A stretch of DNA of 64,000 bases from an uncultured Methanocorpusculum sp. (GCF_963667985.1 NZ_OY764081.1:1302001-1366000); one strand, 5' to 3'; shown: positions 53,128-62,215, counted from the stretch's first letter. Program-made: numbers and translations. The notes: generated from the letters alone by a model not told the origin.

Positions 53128-53657
53128 TTTCTCCCTACTTTTTTGCCCATATTCAGATGATGGGGCGATGTTTCCGCATCGTCCTCTTCCTTGGTCGTCT
53201 CCTTCAGACCGGCGAACATGAACATCAGCACGGCTGAAAGTGCGCCGAACACCTCGATGCCGATCGCAAAGTTCAGCACCGGGATGATACCTGCGGTGTA
53301 GATATTGCCCGGATTTATTCCGTAGACAACTGCATCCCCGAAGAGTCCTCCTGTGGCGTTCAGCCAGTTGAAGAGGAATCCCGATGCGACCACGAGTCCG
53401 GCAAGGGCCGTACAGATGAAGAGTATAAGACCCGCCGATTCGACGAGTTTGAAGCTCGTCACCGGGATGAACTTCTCCATGCACTCACGGTAGTAATAAC
53501 AGACGAGGATCAGTGCCACGCCTGTTGCGATCACCGCCCCTCCCTGGAACCCTCCTCCCGGTGTCAGGTGACCATGGGCCACGATGTAGAAACCGAAGAT
53601 GAGGATAAAGGGAACGATCAGGCGGCCTGCTGTCCTGACAATAAGACCGATCGTCAT
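53124..53657 (-). CDS. mbhF: Mbh subunit F (MrpB-like)
   Basis: A 177-residue protein with five or so helices; LIVPFILIFGFYIVAHGHLTPGGGFQGGAVIATG is the MrpB/MnhB signature. The C-terminal end is charged and soluble. ATG at 53657 with GGAGGCTGC upstream; overlap with mbhE by 4 bases. It belongs to the antiporter part. Confidence 0.9.
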   Translation of the reverse strand: MTIGLIVRTAGRLIVPFILIFGFYIVAHGHLTPGGGFQGGAVIATGVALILVCYYYRECMEKFIPVTSFKLVESAGLILFICTALAGLVVASGFLFNWLNATGGLFGDAVVYGINPGNIYTAGIIPVLNFAIGIEVFGALSAVLMFMFAGLKETTKEEDDAETSPHHLNMGKKVGRK

Positions 53658-53938
53658 TTGTGCAGCCTCCTGAAAATCATCGCGACTCCAAGAACCGCGA
53701 TGAAGAGCACGGTCGCTTCGCCGAGCGTATCGAATCCACGGAAGTCGAAGACGACCGCGGCGACGACGTTGTTCGCTCCGGTCTCCGTCTGCGAGTTGTC
53801 GATATAATACTGATCCGTCATCGTGGCCGCCGGTGCACCGAAGGTCAGACCGAATGCCGGCAGAAGGAAGATGATCGTTACAAGAACGATCAGAACGATC
53901 GCAAATTTCGGCTGGAAGATTGCGCCTGTGTCTTTCAT
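53654..53938 (-). CDS. mbhE: Mbh subunit E (MrpA C-terminal-like)
   Basis: A 94-residue subunit with N-terminal helix IVLIVLVTIIFLLPAFGLTFG and the signature GANNVVAAVVFDFRGFDTLGEATVLF, which is found at the C-terminal end of MrpA and in MbhE. Overlaps mbhD and mbhF by 4 bases. Confidence 0.9.
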   Translation of the reverse strand: MKDTGAIFQPKFAIVLIVLVTIIFLLPAFGLTFGAPAATMTDQYYIDNSQTETGANNVVAAVVFDFRGFDTLGEATVLFIAVLGVAMIFRRLHK

Positions 53939-54207
53939 TCCTCATCACCCTCCTTACGTTTCGTTCCGCGTATGGCGATCATCATGATCGCCGTCGAGAT
54001 TCCTGCTCCGATACTTGCTTCTGCGATCGCCACATCCGGCGCCTGCAGAAGGAAGAACTCGAGAGCGAGAAGGAAGCTGAATGCTGAAAAAGCGATAGCC
54101 GCCGCAATCAGATCCTTCAGGAAAAACACCGTCACTGCGCAGAAGAAGATTGCAGCGAGGAAGAGAAGGTGTAAAACCACATAGCTTTCCGGAAACAGTT
54201 CGATCAT
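53935..54207 (-). CDS. mbhD: Mbh subunit D (MrpA DUF4040-like)
   Basis: A 90-residue three-helix protein with AAIAFSAFSFLLALEFFLLQAPDVAIAEASIGAGIST, the DUF4040/MrpA domain. It forms the antiporter core with MbhE. ATGA overlaps on both sides. Length matches MbhD. Confidence 0.9.
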   Translation of the reverse strand: MIELFPESYVVLHLLFLAAIFFCAVTVFFLKDLIAAAIAFSAFSFLLALEFFLLQAPDVAIAEASIGAGISTAIMMIAIRGTKRKEGDEE

Positions 54208-54578
54208 TTTCTTTCCTCCCGGCGTTTCATTTTCGGTTCATCCGCTTTGAGAGCATCGGTTTTTGAGATCGGCATATTTCCGGATCTGTATGCACTTCGG
54301 GCGATCGCGTGGGTGGCTGTAGTCCCCGTGATCACCACGACGAGTAATGCCAGAACGAGATGCGTGCTGAAGTTAAGCCACGCCTCATCGCCTGCAAGCA
54401 GGAGACCTACGGCGTAGGTAAGGACAGCGGCCCCCATGAAGAGGAAGCCAAGACTACTGACCAGTCCTGCGGCATGGATGCGTGTATAAAAATCAGGGAA
54501 CCTGAAAAGGCCGATAACCCCAAGAATACAGAATATGAGCGAGATCACCACACACACGGTTACGATTATATCGATCAT
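54204..54578 (-). CDS. mbhC: Mbh subunit C (MrpG-like)
   Basis: A 124-residue three-helix protein: VISLIFCILGVIGLFRFPDFYTRIHAAG is the MrpG/MnhG signature (Phe-Pro-Asp and the R-x-H-A-A loop). The C-terminal 30 residues are charged. ATG at 54578, overlapping mbhB by 4. Confidence 0.9.
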   Translation of the reverse strand: MIDIIVTVCVVISLIFCILGVIGLFRFPDFYTRIHAAGLVSSLGFLFMGAAVLTYAVGLLLAGDEAWLNFSTHLVLALLVVVITGTTATHAIARSAYRSGNMPISKTDALKADEPKMKRREERK

Positions 54579-54835
54579 CTGAGTTCCCCCATGATGAGTT
54601 TTGCGACGTAGAGTGTTCCAACAAAGGAGAGAAGAGCATAGACGATAGCCACATCGATGAACACCGGCTGCTCGAACCACAACGAGAGGGTGATCATAAT
54701 AGTGACGACGAGAATGTTGATCACTTCAAGGGCGAGCATACGATCGGCATTTGTTGGGCCGCGCCAGATCCGAACCCCGCAGGCAAAGATCAGAAGCACG
54801 AAGATGATCGCTGCGACCATGAATATATCATTCAT
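54575..54835 (-). CDS. mbhB: Mbh subunit B (MrpF-like)
   Basis: An 86-residue three-helix protein; RIWRGPTNADRMLALEVINILVV and VDVAIVYALLSFVGTLYVAKLI are the MrpF pattern, with the conserved R-G-P-x-x-x-D-R. Overlaps mbhA and mbhC by 4. Confidence 0.9.
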   Translation of the reverse strand: MNDIFMVAAIIFVLLIFACGVRIWRGPTNADRMLALEVINILVVTIMITLSLWFEQPVFIDVAIVYALLSFVGTLYVAKLIMGELR

Positions 54836-55371
54836 TCAGTGATCCTCCTGATCCATTTGGCGAGGTTGATCTTTGCAAATATCTTGTCGGCAGGCATGAC
54901 GCCTTTTGCGTCCTCGCCGGCATCGAGACAGTGAACATAGAGCTCCCGGGTCTCGTCGTTCACGTCCACCGTGGCCGTTCCCGGCTGGTAGGTGATGGAT
55001 GCCGAAAGAAGCAGTGCTCCACCGTCGGTTTTCATACTGGGCGTGAGTTTCACGATTCCCGGTCTGATATTTCTGCCGGTGATAATCTTGGAAGCCACGG
55101 TCAGGTTTGCAATAATAAGTTCGATTAGAAACGGAATGATATAGACGATTAAAAGGAGCCAGCGAAGCGGGTTTGCCATCCTATAACTTTTTCCATTCCA
55201 GAGTTTCCGGCATATCAACCCGGTTATAATCGAAAGAATTAGTCCAATGACGAGTTCGGCAGATGACCAGATAAGTATCCCGTCGCCCGGCGTCGCCGAG
55301 CCTGCTGAAAGTACCAGATATATGATGAATACAGCAACACCTGCGAGTATTGCGGGAAAAACGTTACTCAC
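54832..55371 (-). CDS. mbhA: Mbh subunit A (MrpE-like)
   Basis: A 179-residue protein of the MrpE/MnhE family: helices 1-3 (VAVFIIYLVLSAG, LVIGLILSIITGLIC, WLLLIVYIIPFLIELIIANL), then GRNIRPGIVKL and the soluble domain with ALLLSASITYQPGTATVDVN and LYVHCLD. The start is GTG at 55371, with GGGGTG upstream. It is the first gene of the mbh operon. Confidence 0.9.
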   Translation of the reverse strand: MSNVFPAILAGVAVFIIYLVLSAGSATPGDGILIWSSAELVIGLILSIITGLICRKLWNGKSYRMANPLRWLLLIVYIIPFLIELIIANLTVASKIITGRNIRPGIVKLTPSMKTDGGALLLSASITYQPGTATVDVNDETRELYVHCLDAGEDAKGVMPADKIFAKINLAKWIRRITE

Positions 55372-55685
55372 GCTGCACCCCTGAGTTTGCTCTTATTTCT
55401 CATGATAAATTATCACTTTATCTCCACACATGATTTTGTACAGACTCATACGTCGTGGATGATGCCTGCATCTATATTAATAAGTGTATCAGTAATTTAT
55501 ACCCTGCGCCGCGATTTTTCCGAAACAAAGAACCGGGAATCACTATACTTTTGCGAATAGGGGAGATACTGCCGGAATTTTACCTCTTCTTAGTGCTATT
55601 TCGGATATATTTATTTCTCAGTATGCGTAATATACGGGTGTCTGAAAATCATTCGATTTGATTGAACGGCAAGGAGTTACTAATT
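55372..55685. other. Divergent promoter region of mbh operon and small membrane gene
   Basis: No gene. The minus side (55400-55425) has TGATAATTTATCATG upstream of mbhA; the plus side has GATATATTTA (55604-55613) upstream of the 97-residue gene, with TAAGGAG-like AAGGAG at 55671. Confidence 0.5.
55604..55613 (+). promoter_or_regulatory. TATA box of 97-residue membrane gene
   Basis: GATATATTTA lies 73 bases before the ATG; predicted start of transcription is about 55635, leaving room for the AAGGAG ribosome-binding site. Confidence 0.45.
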
Positions 55686-55979
55686 ATGGTTAACGAAAAC
55701 GGACTGCCGACCACCTCCTACGGGAAAGTTGTCACCGGCGAAAAAAGTATGATTCTGGGAATTGTCCTCTGGTTCTTCCTTGGAGGCATCGGACTTGCCT
55801 ATGCGGGACGCGTAGGACTTGGAATCGCTCTCTTCATCATTGAGATCATCTGTGCATTCTTAGCAGTTTTTATCATCCCCGCTATCATTGCGAACATCGT
55901 CTGGATTGTCGCTCTCTATCTGACCTACAAGGCAATCAAAGAGAACAACGAACTCTGGGCCCAGCATCTGACCAGCTAA
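55686..55979 (+). CDS. Small membrane protein with TGEKS motif (TM2-like)
   Basis: A 97-residue protein with two membrane helices (MILGIVLWFFLGGIGLAYAG and LFIIEIICAFLAVFIIPAII) and a short third one. The N-terminal LPTTSYGKVVTGEKS and the GLAYAGRVGLGI turn are repeated in the zinc-ribbon gene at 57935, so the two are paralogues. TM2-type proteins often act as membrane sensors, but the role here is unknown. AAGGAG precedes the ATG by about nine bases. Confidence 0.7.
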   Translation: MVNENGLPTTSYGKVVTGEKSMILGIVLWFFLGGIGLAYAGRVGLGIALFIIEIICAFLAVFIIPAIIANIVWIVALYLTYKAIKENNELWAQHLTS

Positions 55980-56367
55980 GGGATTTATCCCTTACTCTTT
56001 CATAAAAACAGTTGTAGGAGATCCCTTCATACTGTTTAATACTTTTTCAGCATGATTTTTCGTTTTCGCTAGGTGTGATTCGGTATGTCAATCTAATTGA
56101 TTCCTACGTGCGTGGGATAAAAATGGGCATTCTGCCGGGTTTTTGCTCAGTTCATCCGTCTATGGAAGAGCGCGTTTTGTGCCTCCGTCGTAAACCACCC
56201 TAATATTGCCGGCATTCTCAGGTGAGAATCTCTCATTTCAGGCTCATTTTAGCGTTTCCCGTTGAAAAATCCAGGCATATTGTTTAACATTTTAGATACG
56301 TCAAGAATGATTTTATATAGTAGAAAGTTCTTCTATAAACTATCTCAAAAAAGGAGATGGTATAATT
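55980..56367. other. Non-coding gap with DUF4013 promoter
   Basis: No gene is supported. TTTATATAG (56312-56320) is a clear TATA box, and AAAGGAGATGG ahead of the ATG at 56368 is the ribosome-binding site. Confidence 0.6.
56312..56320 (+). promoter_or_regulatory. TATA box of first DUF4013 gene
   Basis: TTTATATAG 48 bases before the ATG; the predicted transcript has a leader of about 22 bases with the AAAGGAG site. Confidence 0.6.
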
Positions 56368-56997
56368 ATGTCAATTGGAATTGGAGAAAATTTAACCGGA
56401 TCTTTTGGTTATGCAAAAGACAAACTTGTGGGTAGTATTGGTAACTGGATCCTTCTGATGATCCTGACTATTATCCCGATCGTTAACTGGATCGCAATGG
56501 GTACCTATCTGAAGGTCTACCGCGGCGAGGATCCGAAAGTCGAAAACATCGGCAAATCGTTTGTTGACGGTCTTCTTATGTTGATCATCGCATTCCTCTA
56601 CATGCATATCCCGACCGTCATCTTACTGATCCTCGGAGGAGGCGCAATCTTTGCAGCCGGTTTAGGCGGACCCCAAGCTGTTATGGCAGGTCTTGGAATC
56701 GGCGTTCTTATCCTCTGTATCATCCTCTACATCCTGTTCGGTCTGATTATGACTCCGGCAATTGTCAGCTTTGCCCGCGGCGGATTTGGAGATGCATTCA
56801 AATTCGGTCAGCTCTTTGCAATGATCGGCAAGGCCGGCTGGCTTAAGTACATCTTATCCAACATCGTCCTTGGTATCATCTTTGGTATCATTAGTCTTCT
56901 TTTCGCCATCCCGTTCGTCGGCTGGATCATCATGATCATTCTCTTCCCCTTCCTCATCGTTTGGGCCAGCAAGTTCTGGGCTAACCTGTTTGAGTAA
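56368..56997 (+). CDS. DUF4013 membrane protein 1
   Basis: A 209-residue integral membrane protein. The N-terminal SIGIGENLTGSFGYAKDKLVG and IPIVNWIAMGTYLKVYRGEDPKVENIGKSFVDGLL are the DUF4013 family pattern. Around five helices follow, and a charged patch FARGGFGDAFKFGQL sits between helices 4 and 5. The end KFWANLFE is shared with the paralogue at 57125. Function unknown. Followed by an 11-base T/C run. Confidence 0.8.
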   Translation: MSIGIGENLTGSFGYAKDKLVGSIGNWILLMILTIIPIVNWIAMGTYLKVYRGEDPKVENIGKSFVDGLLMLIIAFLYMHIPTVILLILGGGAIFAAGLGGPQAVMAGLGIGVLILCIILYILFGLIMTPAIVSFARGGFGDAFKFGQLFAMIGKAGWLKYILSNIVLGIIFGIISLLFAIPFVGWIIMIILFPFLIVWASKFWANLFE

Positions 56998-57008
56998 GAT
57001 ACCAAACA

Positions 57009-57018
57009 TTTTTTTTTT
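57009..57018 (+). terminator. T10 terminator after DUF4013 gene 1
   Basis: A ten-T run 12 bases after the stop, followed by CTTTTATT, in a short spacer. Confidence 0.6.
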
Positions 57019-57053
57019 CTTTTATTGGTGTGCCTCGATGTGGAGGCGAATTG

Positions 57054-57060
57054 TTTTATA
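57054..57060 (+). promoter_or_regulatory. TATA box of second DUF4013 gene
   Basis: TTTTATA, 65 bases before the ATG at 57125; a 17-base tandem repeat lies just downstream in the leader. Confidence 0.45.
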
Positions 57061-57071
57061 TCCCCGCATCC

Positions 57072-57110
57072 TTCATGTATCTGTCTCATTCATGTATCTG
57101 TCTCATTCAT
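57072..57110 (+). repeat. 17-base tandem repeat in leader
   Basis: TTCATGTATCTGTCTCA occurs twice without gap (57072-57088, 57089-57105) and starts a third time (TTCATGA). It lies between promoter and start of DUF4013 gene 2. Confidence 0.75.
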
Positions 57111-57124
57111 GAGAGGGAAATATT

Positions 57125-57814
57125 ATGTCAATAGGAATTGGAGATAATTTAACAGCGTCTTTCCAGTTTTCAAAGGAAAAACTGGGAGGCAATATCGGGA
57201 CATGGCTGATCCTCTCGATCCTGAACATCATCCCGATCGTCAACTGGATAGTCTATGGTGTGTACGTCAAAGTACTGCGGGGCGATGACCCGGATCTTGA
57301 AAATATGGGTAAGTCCTTCGTTGACGGACTTCTTGCACTGATCATCGGTCTCATTTACATGATCATTCCGATCATTTTGATCGTTCTCGTCTCTGTCGGC
57401 ATGTTTACCGTCGGGTCGGTTACTACCACTGCTGTAACGCCGATGTCTTCGATGTCCCCTATGTCTCAGGTCATGCCAGTGGTTACGACTGGTGCGGGTT
57501 TTGCCCTTATGTTCGGCCTGATTATTCTCTTCATCATCGTGGCATTCCTGTTCGCTCTGTTTGCAAAACCGGCCGTCGTGAACTTTGCGCGAAACGGATT
57601 CGGTGCTGCGTTCAGGTTTGGGGAAATATTCAGAATGATCAGCAAAGCAGGATGGCTCAAGTACATCGTCTCGCTTATCCTCTTCTGGTTCATTTTTGGT
57701 GCTATCATTCTCGTTTGCTTGATGATCCCGATTCTCGGCTGGATCCTTCTGATCTTCATCATGCCCTACTTGTACTGCTGGGGATCGAAGTATCTCGCAA
57801 ATCTGTTCGAGTAA
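57125..57814 (+). CDS. DUF4013 membrane protein 2
   Basis: A 229-residue paralogue of the preceding protein: SIGIGDNLTASFQFSKEKLGG, IPIVNWIVYGVYVKVLRGDDPDLENMGKSFVDGLL and the end KYLANLFE match closely, while the central loop between helices 3 and 4 is longer and Thr/Met-rich (TTTAVTPMSSMSPMSQVMPV). Tandem duplication followed by divergence is evident. Function unknown. GAGAGGG is the ribosome-binding site. Confidence 0.8.
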   Translation: MSIGIGDNLTASFQFSKEKLGGNIGTWLILSILNIIPIVNWIVYGVYVKVLRGDDPDLENMGKSFVDGLLALIIGLIYMIIPIILIVLVSVGMFTVGSVTTTAVTPMSSMSPMSQVMPVVTTGAGFALMFGLIILFIIVAFLFALFAKPAVVNFARNGFGAAFRFGEIFRMISKAGWLKYIVSLILFWFIFGAIILVCLMIPILGWILLIFIMPYLYCWGSKYLANLFE

Positions 57815-57934
57815 GAACAGATCTCTACTTTTTTCAAAAATAGTTTGTATAGTATTTGGGAATCCTTATCATTCGCGAAGTCACAGTACTCATCGTTGAA
57901 TGAAATATGATCTGCCAATACGGAGTATTTGCTA

Positions 57935-58291
57935 ATGCCCTACTGTCCTGAATGCGGTGCTGAAGTTTATGCCTCCGCGGAAATCTGCCCATCGTGTGGA
58001 ACACGGCTAAAAAAACCGCATACCGAGCTCCCGCGTAATGCACACGGCGATCTGGTCACTGGTGAAAAAAGTGAGGTTCTCGCCGTTATTCTGGGATTCT
58101 TCATCATTGGGGCCGGACTCATGTATGCTGGTCGAGTGGGTCTTGGGATCTTTCATCTTGTGCTATCCATCCTCTTATTTTGGACGATCCTAGTTCCCCT
58201 TGCTTTGTGGATCTATGGTATGCTAAAAGGATATGAACTCTGCAAAGAGAACAATATGCTCTGGCTCCAATATCTGGAAGAAAATAGATAA
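57935..58291 (+). CDS. Zinc-ribbon membrane protein with TGEKS motif
   Basis: A 118-residue protein: an N-terminal zinc ribbon (CPECGAEVYASAEICPSCG, residues 4-22) joined to a paralogue of the 97-residue gene at 55686 (LPRNAHGDLVTGEKSEVLAVI, GLMYAGRVGLGI, C-terminal ENNMLWLQYL). The ATG at 57935 follows CGGAG. The membrane helices fit a TM2-like hairpin with the zinc ribbon in the cytosol, a form common in archaeal sensor or scaffold proteins. Function unknown. Confidence 0.75.
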   Translation: MPYCPECGAEVYASAEICPSCGTRLKKPHTELPRNAHGDLVTGEKSEVLAVILGFFIIGAGLMYAGRVGLGIFHLVLSILLFWTILVPLALWIYGMLKGYELCKENNMLWLQYLEENR

Positions 58292-58400
58292 TACCTTTTC
58301 CCATTACTTTTTTGCGTGCCACCGCGCTTTTTTTCACAAATCTTTCTCATTCTATCATATGATGAGTACATCAGCCGATATGCTGGCACATAAACAAAAC

Positions 58401-58409
58401 AAATATATA
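58401..58409 (+). promoter_or_regulatory. TATA box of grpE-dnaK-dnaJ
   Basis: AAATATATA preceded by purines (AAACAAAAC), 48 bases before the grpE ATG; predicted transcription start near 58434. Confidence 0.55.
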
Positions 58410-58456
58410 GAACTGCAATACAACAAATATATGCAACAAGCGAAACAGGAAAAGCC

Positions 58457-58987
58457 ATGGACACACAAACCGAGCCTGCGGAGGTCAAAAATGCTGACGC
58501 TTCGAAGGCAGAAACCCAAAACCCGGATGAGAATCCCGTTCCTGAAACCACTGTTGTTGACGAACTCACAAAAAAATACGATGAACTCAATGACAAACAT
58601 CTTCGTCTCGCAGCCGAATTCGAAAATTACAAGAAGCGTGCCAAACGCGATCAGGAAAGTGCTGTCAGATATGCAAACGAGAAGTTTGCGCTTGACATCA
58701 TCGACGTCCTCGACAACTTCGAACGTGCTCTGAAAAGCGATGACGAAAATCTTCGTGACGGATTAGAGCAGATCCACAAACTGTATCTCTCCATCCTTTC
58801 GAGAAACGGCATCGAACCAATGAACATCACGGGAACAACGTTCGACCCCGCATTCCATGAAGCGGTCGCCTGCATCCCCGCAGACGCTCCCGAGGGTGCG
58901 ATCATCGACATCGCCGTTCCCGGATACATGATCCGCGACAAGGTGCTTCGTCACGCAAAAGTGGCCGTAGCGAAGAAAAAAGAATAA
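58457..58987 (+). CDS. grpE: GrpE nucleotide exchange factor
   Basis: A 176-residue protein. The N-terminus is acidic and disordered, a long coiled coil (TKKYDELNDKHLRLAAEFENYKKR) is the GrpE stalk, and the C-terminal beta domain ends with AVACIPADAPEGAIIDIAVPGYMIRDKVLRHAKVAVAK, typical of GrpE. It releases ADP from DnaK. GGAAAAG stands before the ATG. First gene of the heat-shock operon. Confidence 0.95.
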   Translation: MDTQTEPAEVKNADASKAETQNPDENPVPETTVVDELTKKYDELNDKHLRLAAEFENYKKRAKRDQESAVRYANEKFALDIIDVLDNFERALKSDDENLRDGLEQIHKLYLSILSRNGIEPMNITGTTFDPAFHEAVACIPADAPEGAIIDIAVPGYMIRDKVLRHAKVAVAKKKE

Positions 58988-59002
58988 TAAAAGGTACTAA
59001 AA

Positions 59003-60868
59003 ATGGCATCAAACAAAGTAATCGGAATTGACCTTGGAACCACCAACTCCTGCCTTGCGATTATGGAAGGCGGAAGCCCAATCGTCATCGCTAATGCAGA
59101 AGGATTCAGAACAACCCCGTCCGTCGTTGGATTTTCCAAAGAAGGCGAGAGACTTGTTGGAAACGTTGCAAAACGTCAGGCAATCATCAACCCCACGAGA
59201 ACCGTAAGCTCGATCAAACGGTACATGGGTACCGACCACCCGACCGAGATCGACGGTAAGAAATACTCTCCTCAGGAGATCTCTGCAATGATCCTGCAGA
59301 AACTCAAGATGGATGCAGAGGCATACCTTGGAGATAAAGTCGACAAAGCCGTCATTACCGTTCCTGCCTACTTCAACGACGCCCAGCGTCAGGCAACCAA
59401 AGATGCAGGCAAGATCGCCGGACTTGAAGTCCTTCGTATCATCAACGAGCCGACGGCCTCGGCGCTTGCATACGGTCTCGACAAAGAAAACGAAGTCACC
59501 GTCCTTGTCTACGATCTCGGCGGAGGAACCTTCGATGTATCTATCCTTACCCTTGATGACGGACTCTTCGAAGTCAAATCGACCGCAGGTAACAACCGCC
59601 TTGGTGGAGACGATTTCGATGCACGCATCGTCGACTTCCTTGCAGACGAGTTCAAGAAGAAGGAAGGCGTCGACCTGAGAAAGGACCCGGTAGCCCACCA
59701 GAGACTGAAGGATGCCGCAGAGAAGGCAAAGATCGAACTTTCCTCCCTCCAGAAGGCAAACATCAACCTCCCGTACATCACCGCGACCTCCGACGGACCC
59801 AAACACCTTGATGTCGACCTAACCCGTGCAAAGTTCGAGCAGCTCATCAGCGACCTTGTCCAGAAGACCGTCGAGCCCGTCAAGCAGGCATTAAAGGATG
59901 CAGGCCTCAGCGCCTCCGATATCAACCACGTCCTCCTTGTCGGCGGATCGACCCGTGTACCTGTCGTCATTGAGACGGTTAGAAACCTCCTCGGCAAAGA
60001 GCCCGATAAGACCCTCAACCCGGATGAGTGTGTCGCACTCGGTGCAGCCGTTCAGGGGGCAGTCCTCACCGGCGAAGCAAAGGACGTTGTCCTTCTTGAT
60101 GTCACCCCGCTGACGCTTGGTATCGAGACCCTTGGCGGTATCGCCACCAAACTCATCGAGAGAAACACCACAATCCCGACCAGAAAGAGTCAGATCTTCT
60201 CGACCGCTGCAGACAACCAGACCTCTGTAGAGATCCATGTTGTGCAGGGAGAGCGTCAGTTCGCCCGCGACAACTTCAGCCTCGGCAGATTCCAGCTCAC
60301 CGGTATCCCGTCGGCCCCCCGTGGAATGCCGCAGATCGAAGTCACCTTCGATATCGATGCAAACGGTATCGTTCATGTCTCTGCCAAGGATCTTGGAACC
60401 TGTCATGAGCAGTCGATGACCATCACCGGCAGAAAAGACCTCAAGGATGATGAGATCGAAAAGATGGTCAAGGACGCAAAACAGTTCGAGGAAGAGGACA
60501 AGAAGCGCCGCGAGGAGATCGAACTCCGCAACAACGCCGACAACGCCGTTTACGCTGCTGAAAAGCTCGTCAACGACAAAGAGATCGCCGACAAGATCGA
60601 CGCCGAAGACAAGGAAAAGATCTCTTCCGGCGCCACAGCTCTTAAGGAAGTTCTTGGAAAAGAGGATGCCTCCTCCGAGGAGATCAAAGAGAAGATGGAC
60701 GCCCTTCAGGAAGTCGTCTTTGCTGCGACCTCCAAGATGTATCAGAAGATCCAGGAAGAGCAGCAGGCGGCAGGCAATGCGGCCGGTTCCGGATGTGAAG
60801 GCAACTGTGACTCCTGCAAAACCGACGACAATGTCGTAGACGCAGACTACGAAGTCAAAAAGGACTAA
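59003..60868 (+). CDS. dnaK: DnaK (Hsp70) chaperone
   Basis: A 621-residue Hsp70: [18 protein letters not shown] at the N-terminus, [14 protein letters not shown] and [13 protein letters not shown] in the ATPase domain, then the substrate-binding domain with [14 protein letters not shown] and the helical lid. The C-terminus is [20 protein letters not shown]. The tail has four Cys residues, unusual for DnaK. In archaea dnaK was gained from bacteria. It is 15 bases after grpE. Confidence 0.95.
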   Translation: MASNKVIGIDLGTTNSCLAIMEGGSPIVIANAEGFRTTPSVVGFSKEGERLVGNVAKRQAIINPTRTVSSIKRYMGTDHPTEIDGKKYSPQEISAMILQKLKMDAEAYLGDKVDKAVITVPAYFNDAQRQATKDAGKIAGLEVLRIINEPTASALAYGLDKENEVTVLVYDLGGGTFDVSILTLDDGLFEVKSTAGNNRLGGDDFDARIVDFLADEFKKKEGVDLRKDPVAHQRLKDAAEKAKIELSSLQKANINLPYITATSDGPKHLDVDLTRAKFEQLISDLVQKTVEPVKQALKDAGLSASDINHVLLVGGSTRVPVVIETVRNLLGKEPDKTLNPDECVALGAAVQGAVLTGEAKDVVLLDVTPLTLGIETLGGIATKLIERNTTIPTRKSQIFSTAADNQTSVEIHVVQGERQFARDNFSLGRFQLTGIPSAPRGMPQIEVTFDIDANGIVHVSAKDLGTCHEQSMTITGRKDLKDDEIEKMVKDAKQFEEEDKKRREEIELRNNADNAVYAAEKLVNDKEIADKIDAEDKEKISSGATALKEVLGKEDASSEEIKEKMDALQEVVFAATSKMYQKIQEEQQAAGNAAGSGCEGNCDSCKTDDNVVDADYEVKKD

Positions 60869-60874
60869 ACCTCC

Positions 60875-60881
60875 TTTTTTT
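60875..60881 (+). terminator. T-run between dnaK and dnaJ
   Basis: Seven T residues directly after the dnaK stop; may lower dnaJ expression or end some transcripts. Confidence 0.4.
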
Positions 60882-60894
60882 AGGAATGTAGAAA

Positions 60895-62025
60895 ATGGGT
60901 TCGGAATCGTACTATGATGTCTTAGGTTTGCCCCGTAATGCTACGGAGACAGACATTAAAAAAGCTTACCGAAACCTCGCCAAGAAGTATCACCCGGATA
61001 TCTGCAAAGATCCCGGGGCTGAGGAGAAGTTCAAGTCGATCAACGAGGCGTACGACGTTCTTTCAGATGAGACGAAACGCCAGCAGTATGATCAGCTCGG
61101 ACATGATAATTTCACGAATGCATCGAAAGGGAACTATTCCGGTGCAGGAGGTGCAGGATTCAATGCGGACTTCTCGGGATTCGGAGATATCTTCGATTTC
61201 TTCGGCGGAGGGGGACGCAGACAGAGCGGGCCGCGTGAAGGCGACGATATTCTGATGCGTATCCAGATCACGCTCGAAGAGGCAGTGTTTGGAACGCAGA
61301 AGGAAATCGAAGTCATGCATACGGAGAGCTGTCCGGAATGTGACGGAACGGGCAGTGCAACAAAAAAGACCACAACATGTAGCAAATGCGGCGGTACTGG
61401 TCAGATTAAACAGGTGAAAAACTCCATCTTTGGTCAGATGGTCACTCAGTCTACCTGTCCGACCTGCGGCGGCAGAGGAAAGATTCCCGAGACGCCGTGT
61501 AAGAAATGCAACGGAACGGGAAGGACCAAAGTCCGCCGTCAGGTGACGGTGAATGTTCCGGCAGGAATCGACAGCGGCATGCGTCTGCGCATGGAAGGAT
61601 ACGGCGAGGCAGGAGATTACGGAGCGAAAAACGGCGATCTGTACATCGAAGTCTATGTCGTGGCCAATCCGAAGTTCAACCGCGAGGACGACAATCTGAT
61701 CACGCAGTACGAGATATCTCCGGCACAGGCGGTTATCGGCTGCGAGGTGGAGATCGAGACGATCGACAGAACGAAGGTCATGCTCAAGGTCCCTGCGGGA
61801 ATTGCTTACGGAACCCGTCTCAGAATCGCCGGCGAAGGTGTTCGAAGACGCGGCAACTACGGAAATCTGCTGGTCAGAATCGTGATCGCCACGCCAAAGA
61901 AGATCTCTTCGGCTGAAAGAGAGCTGTATGAAAACCTTCTCAAGGCCGAAGGAAATACCGATTCCTCCTCCTCTTCTAAGGAAGATGAGAAGGAAGGCCG
62001 CAAAAAACGCGGGATCTTTAAGTAA
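60895..62025 (+). CDS. dnaJ: DnaJ (Hsp40) co-chaperone
   Basis: A 376-residue type I DnaJ. The J domain has [20 protein letters not shown] and the HPD motif in [10 protein letters not shown] Gly/Phe-rich linker follows ([20 protein letters not shown]). Four zinc motifs ([36 protein letters not shown]) come next, and the C-terminal substrate-binding domains after that. It stimulates DnaK ATPase. A short, Ser/Glu/Lys-rich C-terminus is added. 26 bases after dnaK. Confidence 0.95.
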   Translation: MGSESYYDVLGLPRNATETDIKKAYRNLAKKYHPDICKDPGAEEKFKSINEAYDVLSDETKRQQYDQLGHDNFTNASKGNYSGAGGAGFNADFSGFGDIFDFFGGGGRRQSGPREGDDILMRIQITLEEAVFGTQKEIEVMHTESCPECDGTGSATKKTTTCSKCGGTGQIKQVKNSIFGQMVTQSTCPTCGGRGKIPETPCKKCNGTGRTKVRRQVTVNVPAGIDSGMRLRMEGYGEAGDYGAKNGDLYIEVYVVANPKFNREDDNLITQYEISPAQAVIGCEVEIETIDRTKVMLKVPAGIAYGTRLRIAGEGVRRRGNYGNLLVRIVIATPKKISSAERELYENLLKAEGNTDSSSSSKEDEKEGRKKRGIFK

Positions 62026-62070
62026 GCGAGGGCGGAGTGAAGGTCCCCTTCACTCCATCCGAAGCGGGGA

Positions 62071-62087
62071 GCAAATCTTTGATTTGC
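62071..62087. repeat. Mini-hairpin GCAAATC-TTT-GATTTGC
   Basis: Perfect copy of the hairpin at 46560-46576, 45 bases after the dnaJ stop; flanked by GAG and GACCAA as in other family members. Confidence 0.65.
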
Positions 62088-62168
62088 GACCAAGTAATGA
62101 TTTATCTTCGCACTCCCCTCGCGAAGTGAAATTCTTACTGCAATAACATCTATTCACAAACACCCCAA

Positions 62169-62215
62169 AACCGGGGCTCTTTGCAAGGGCCGAATACTCC
62201 AAATCAACCCCGGTT
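62169..62215 (+). other. Inverted repeat in purH leader
   Basis: AACCGGGG (62169-62176) and CCCCGGTT (62208-62215) could pair around a smaller inner stem GCTCTTTGC/AAGGGC-like. It lies 88 bases before the purH start and may be a terminator of the heat-shock operon or a leader structure. Confidence 0.4.
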
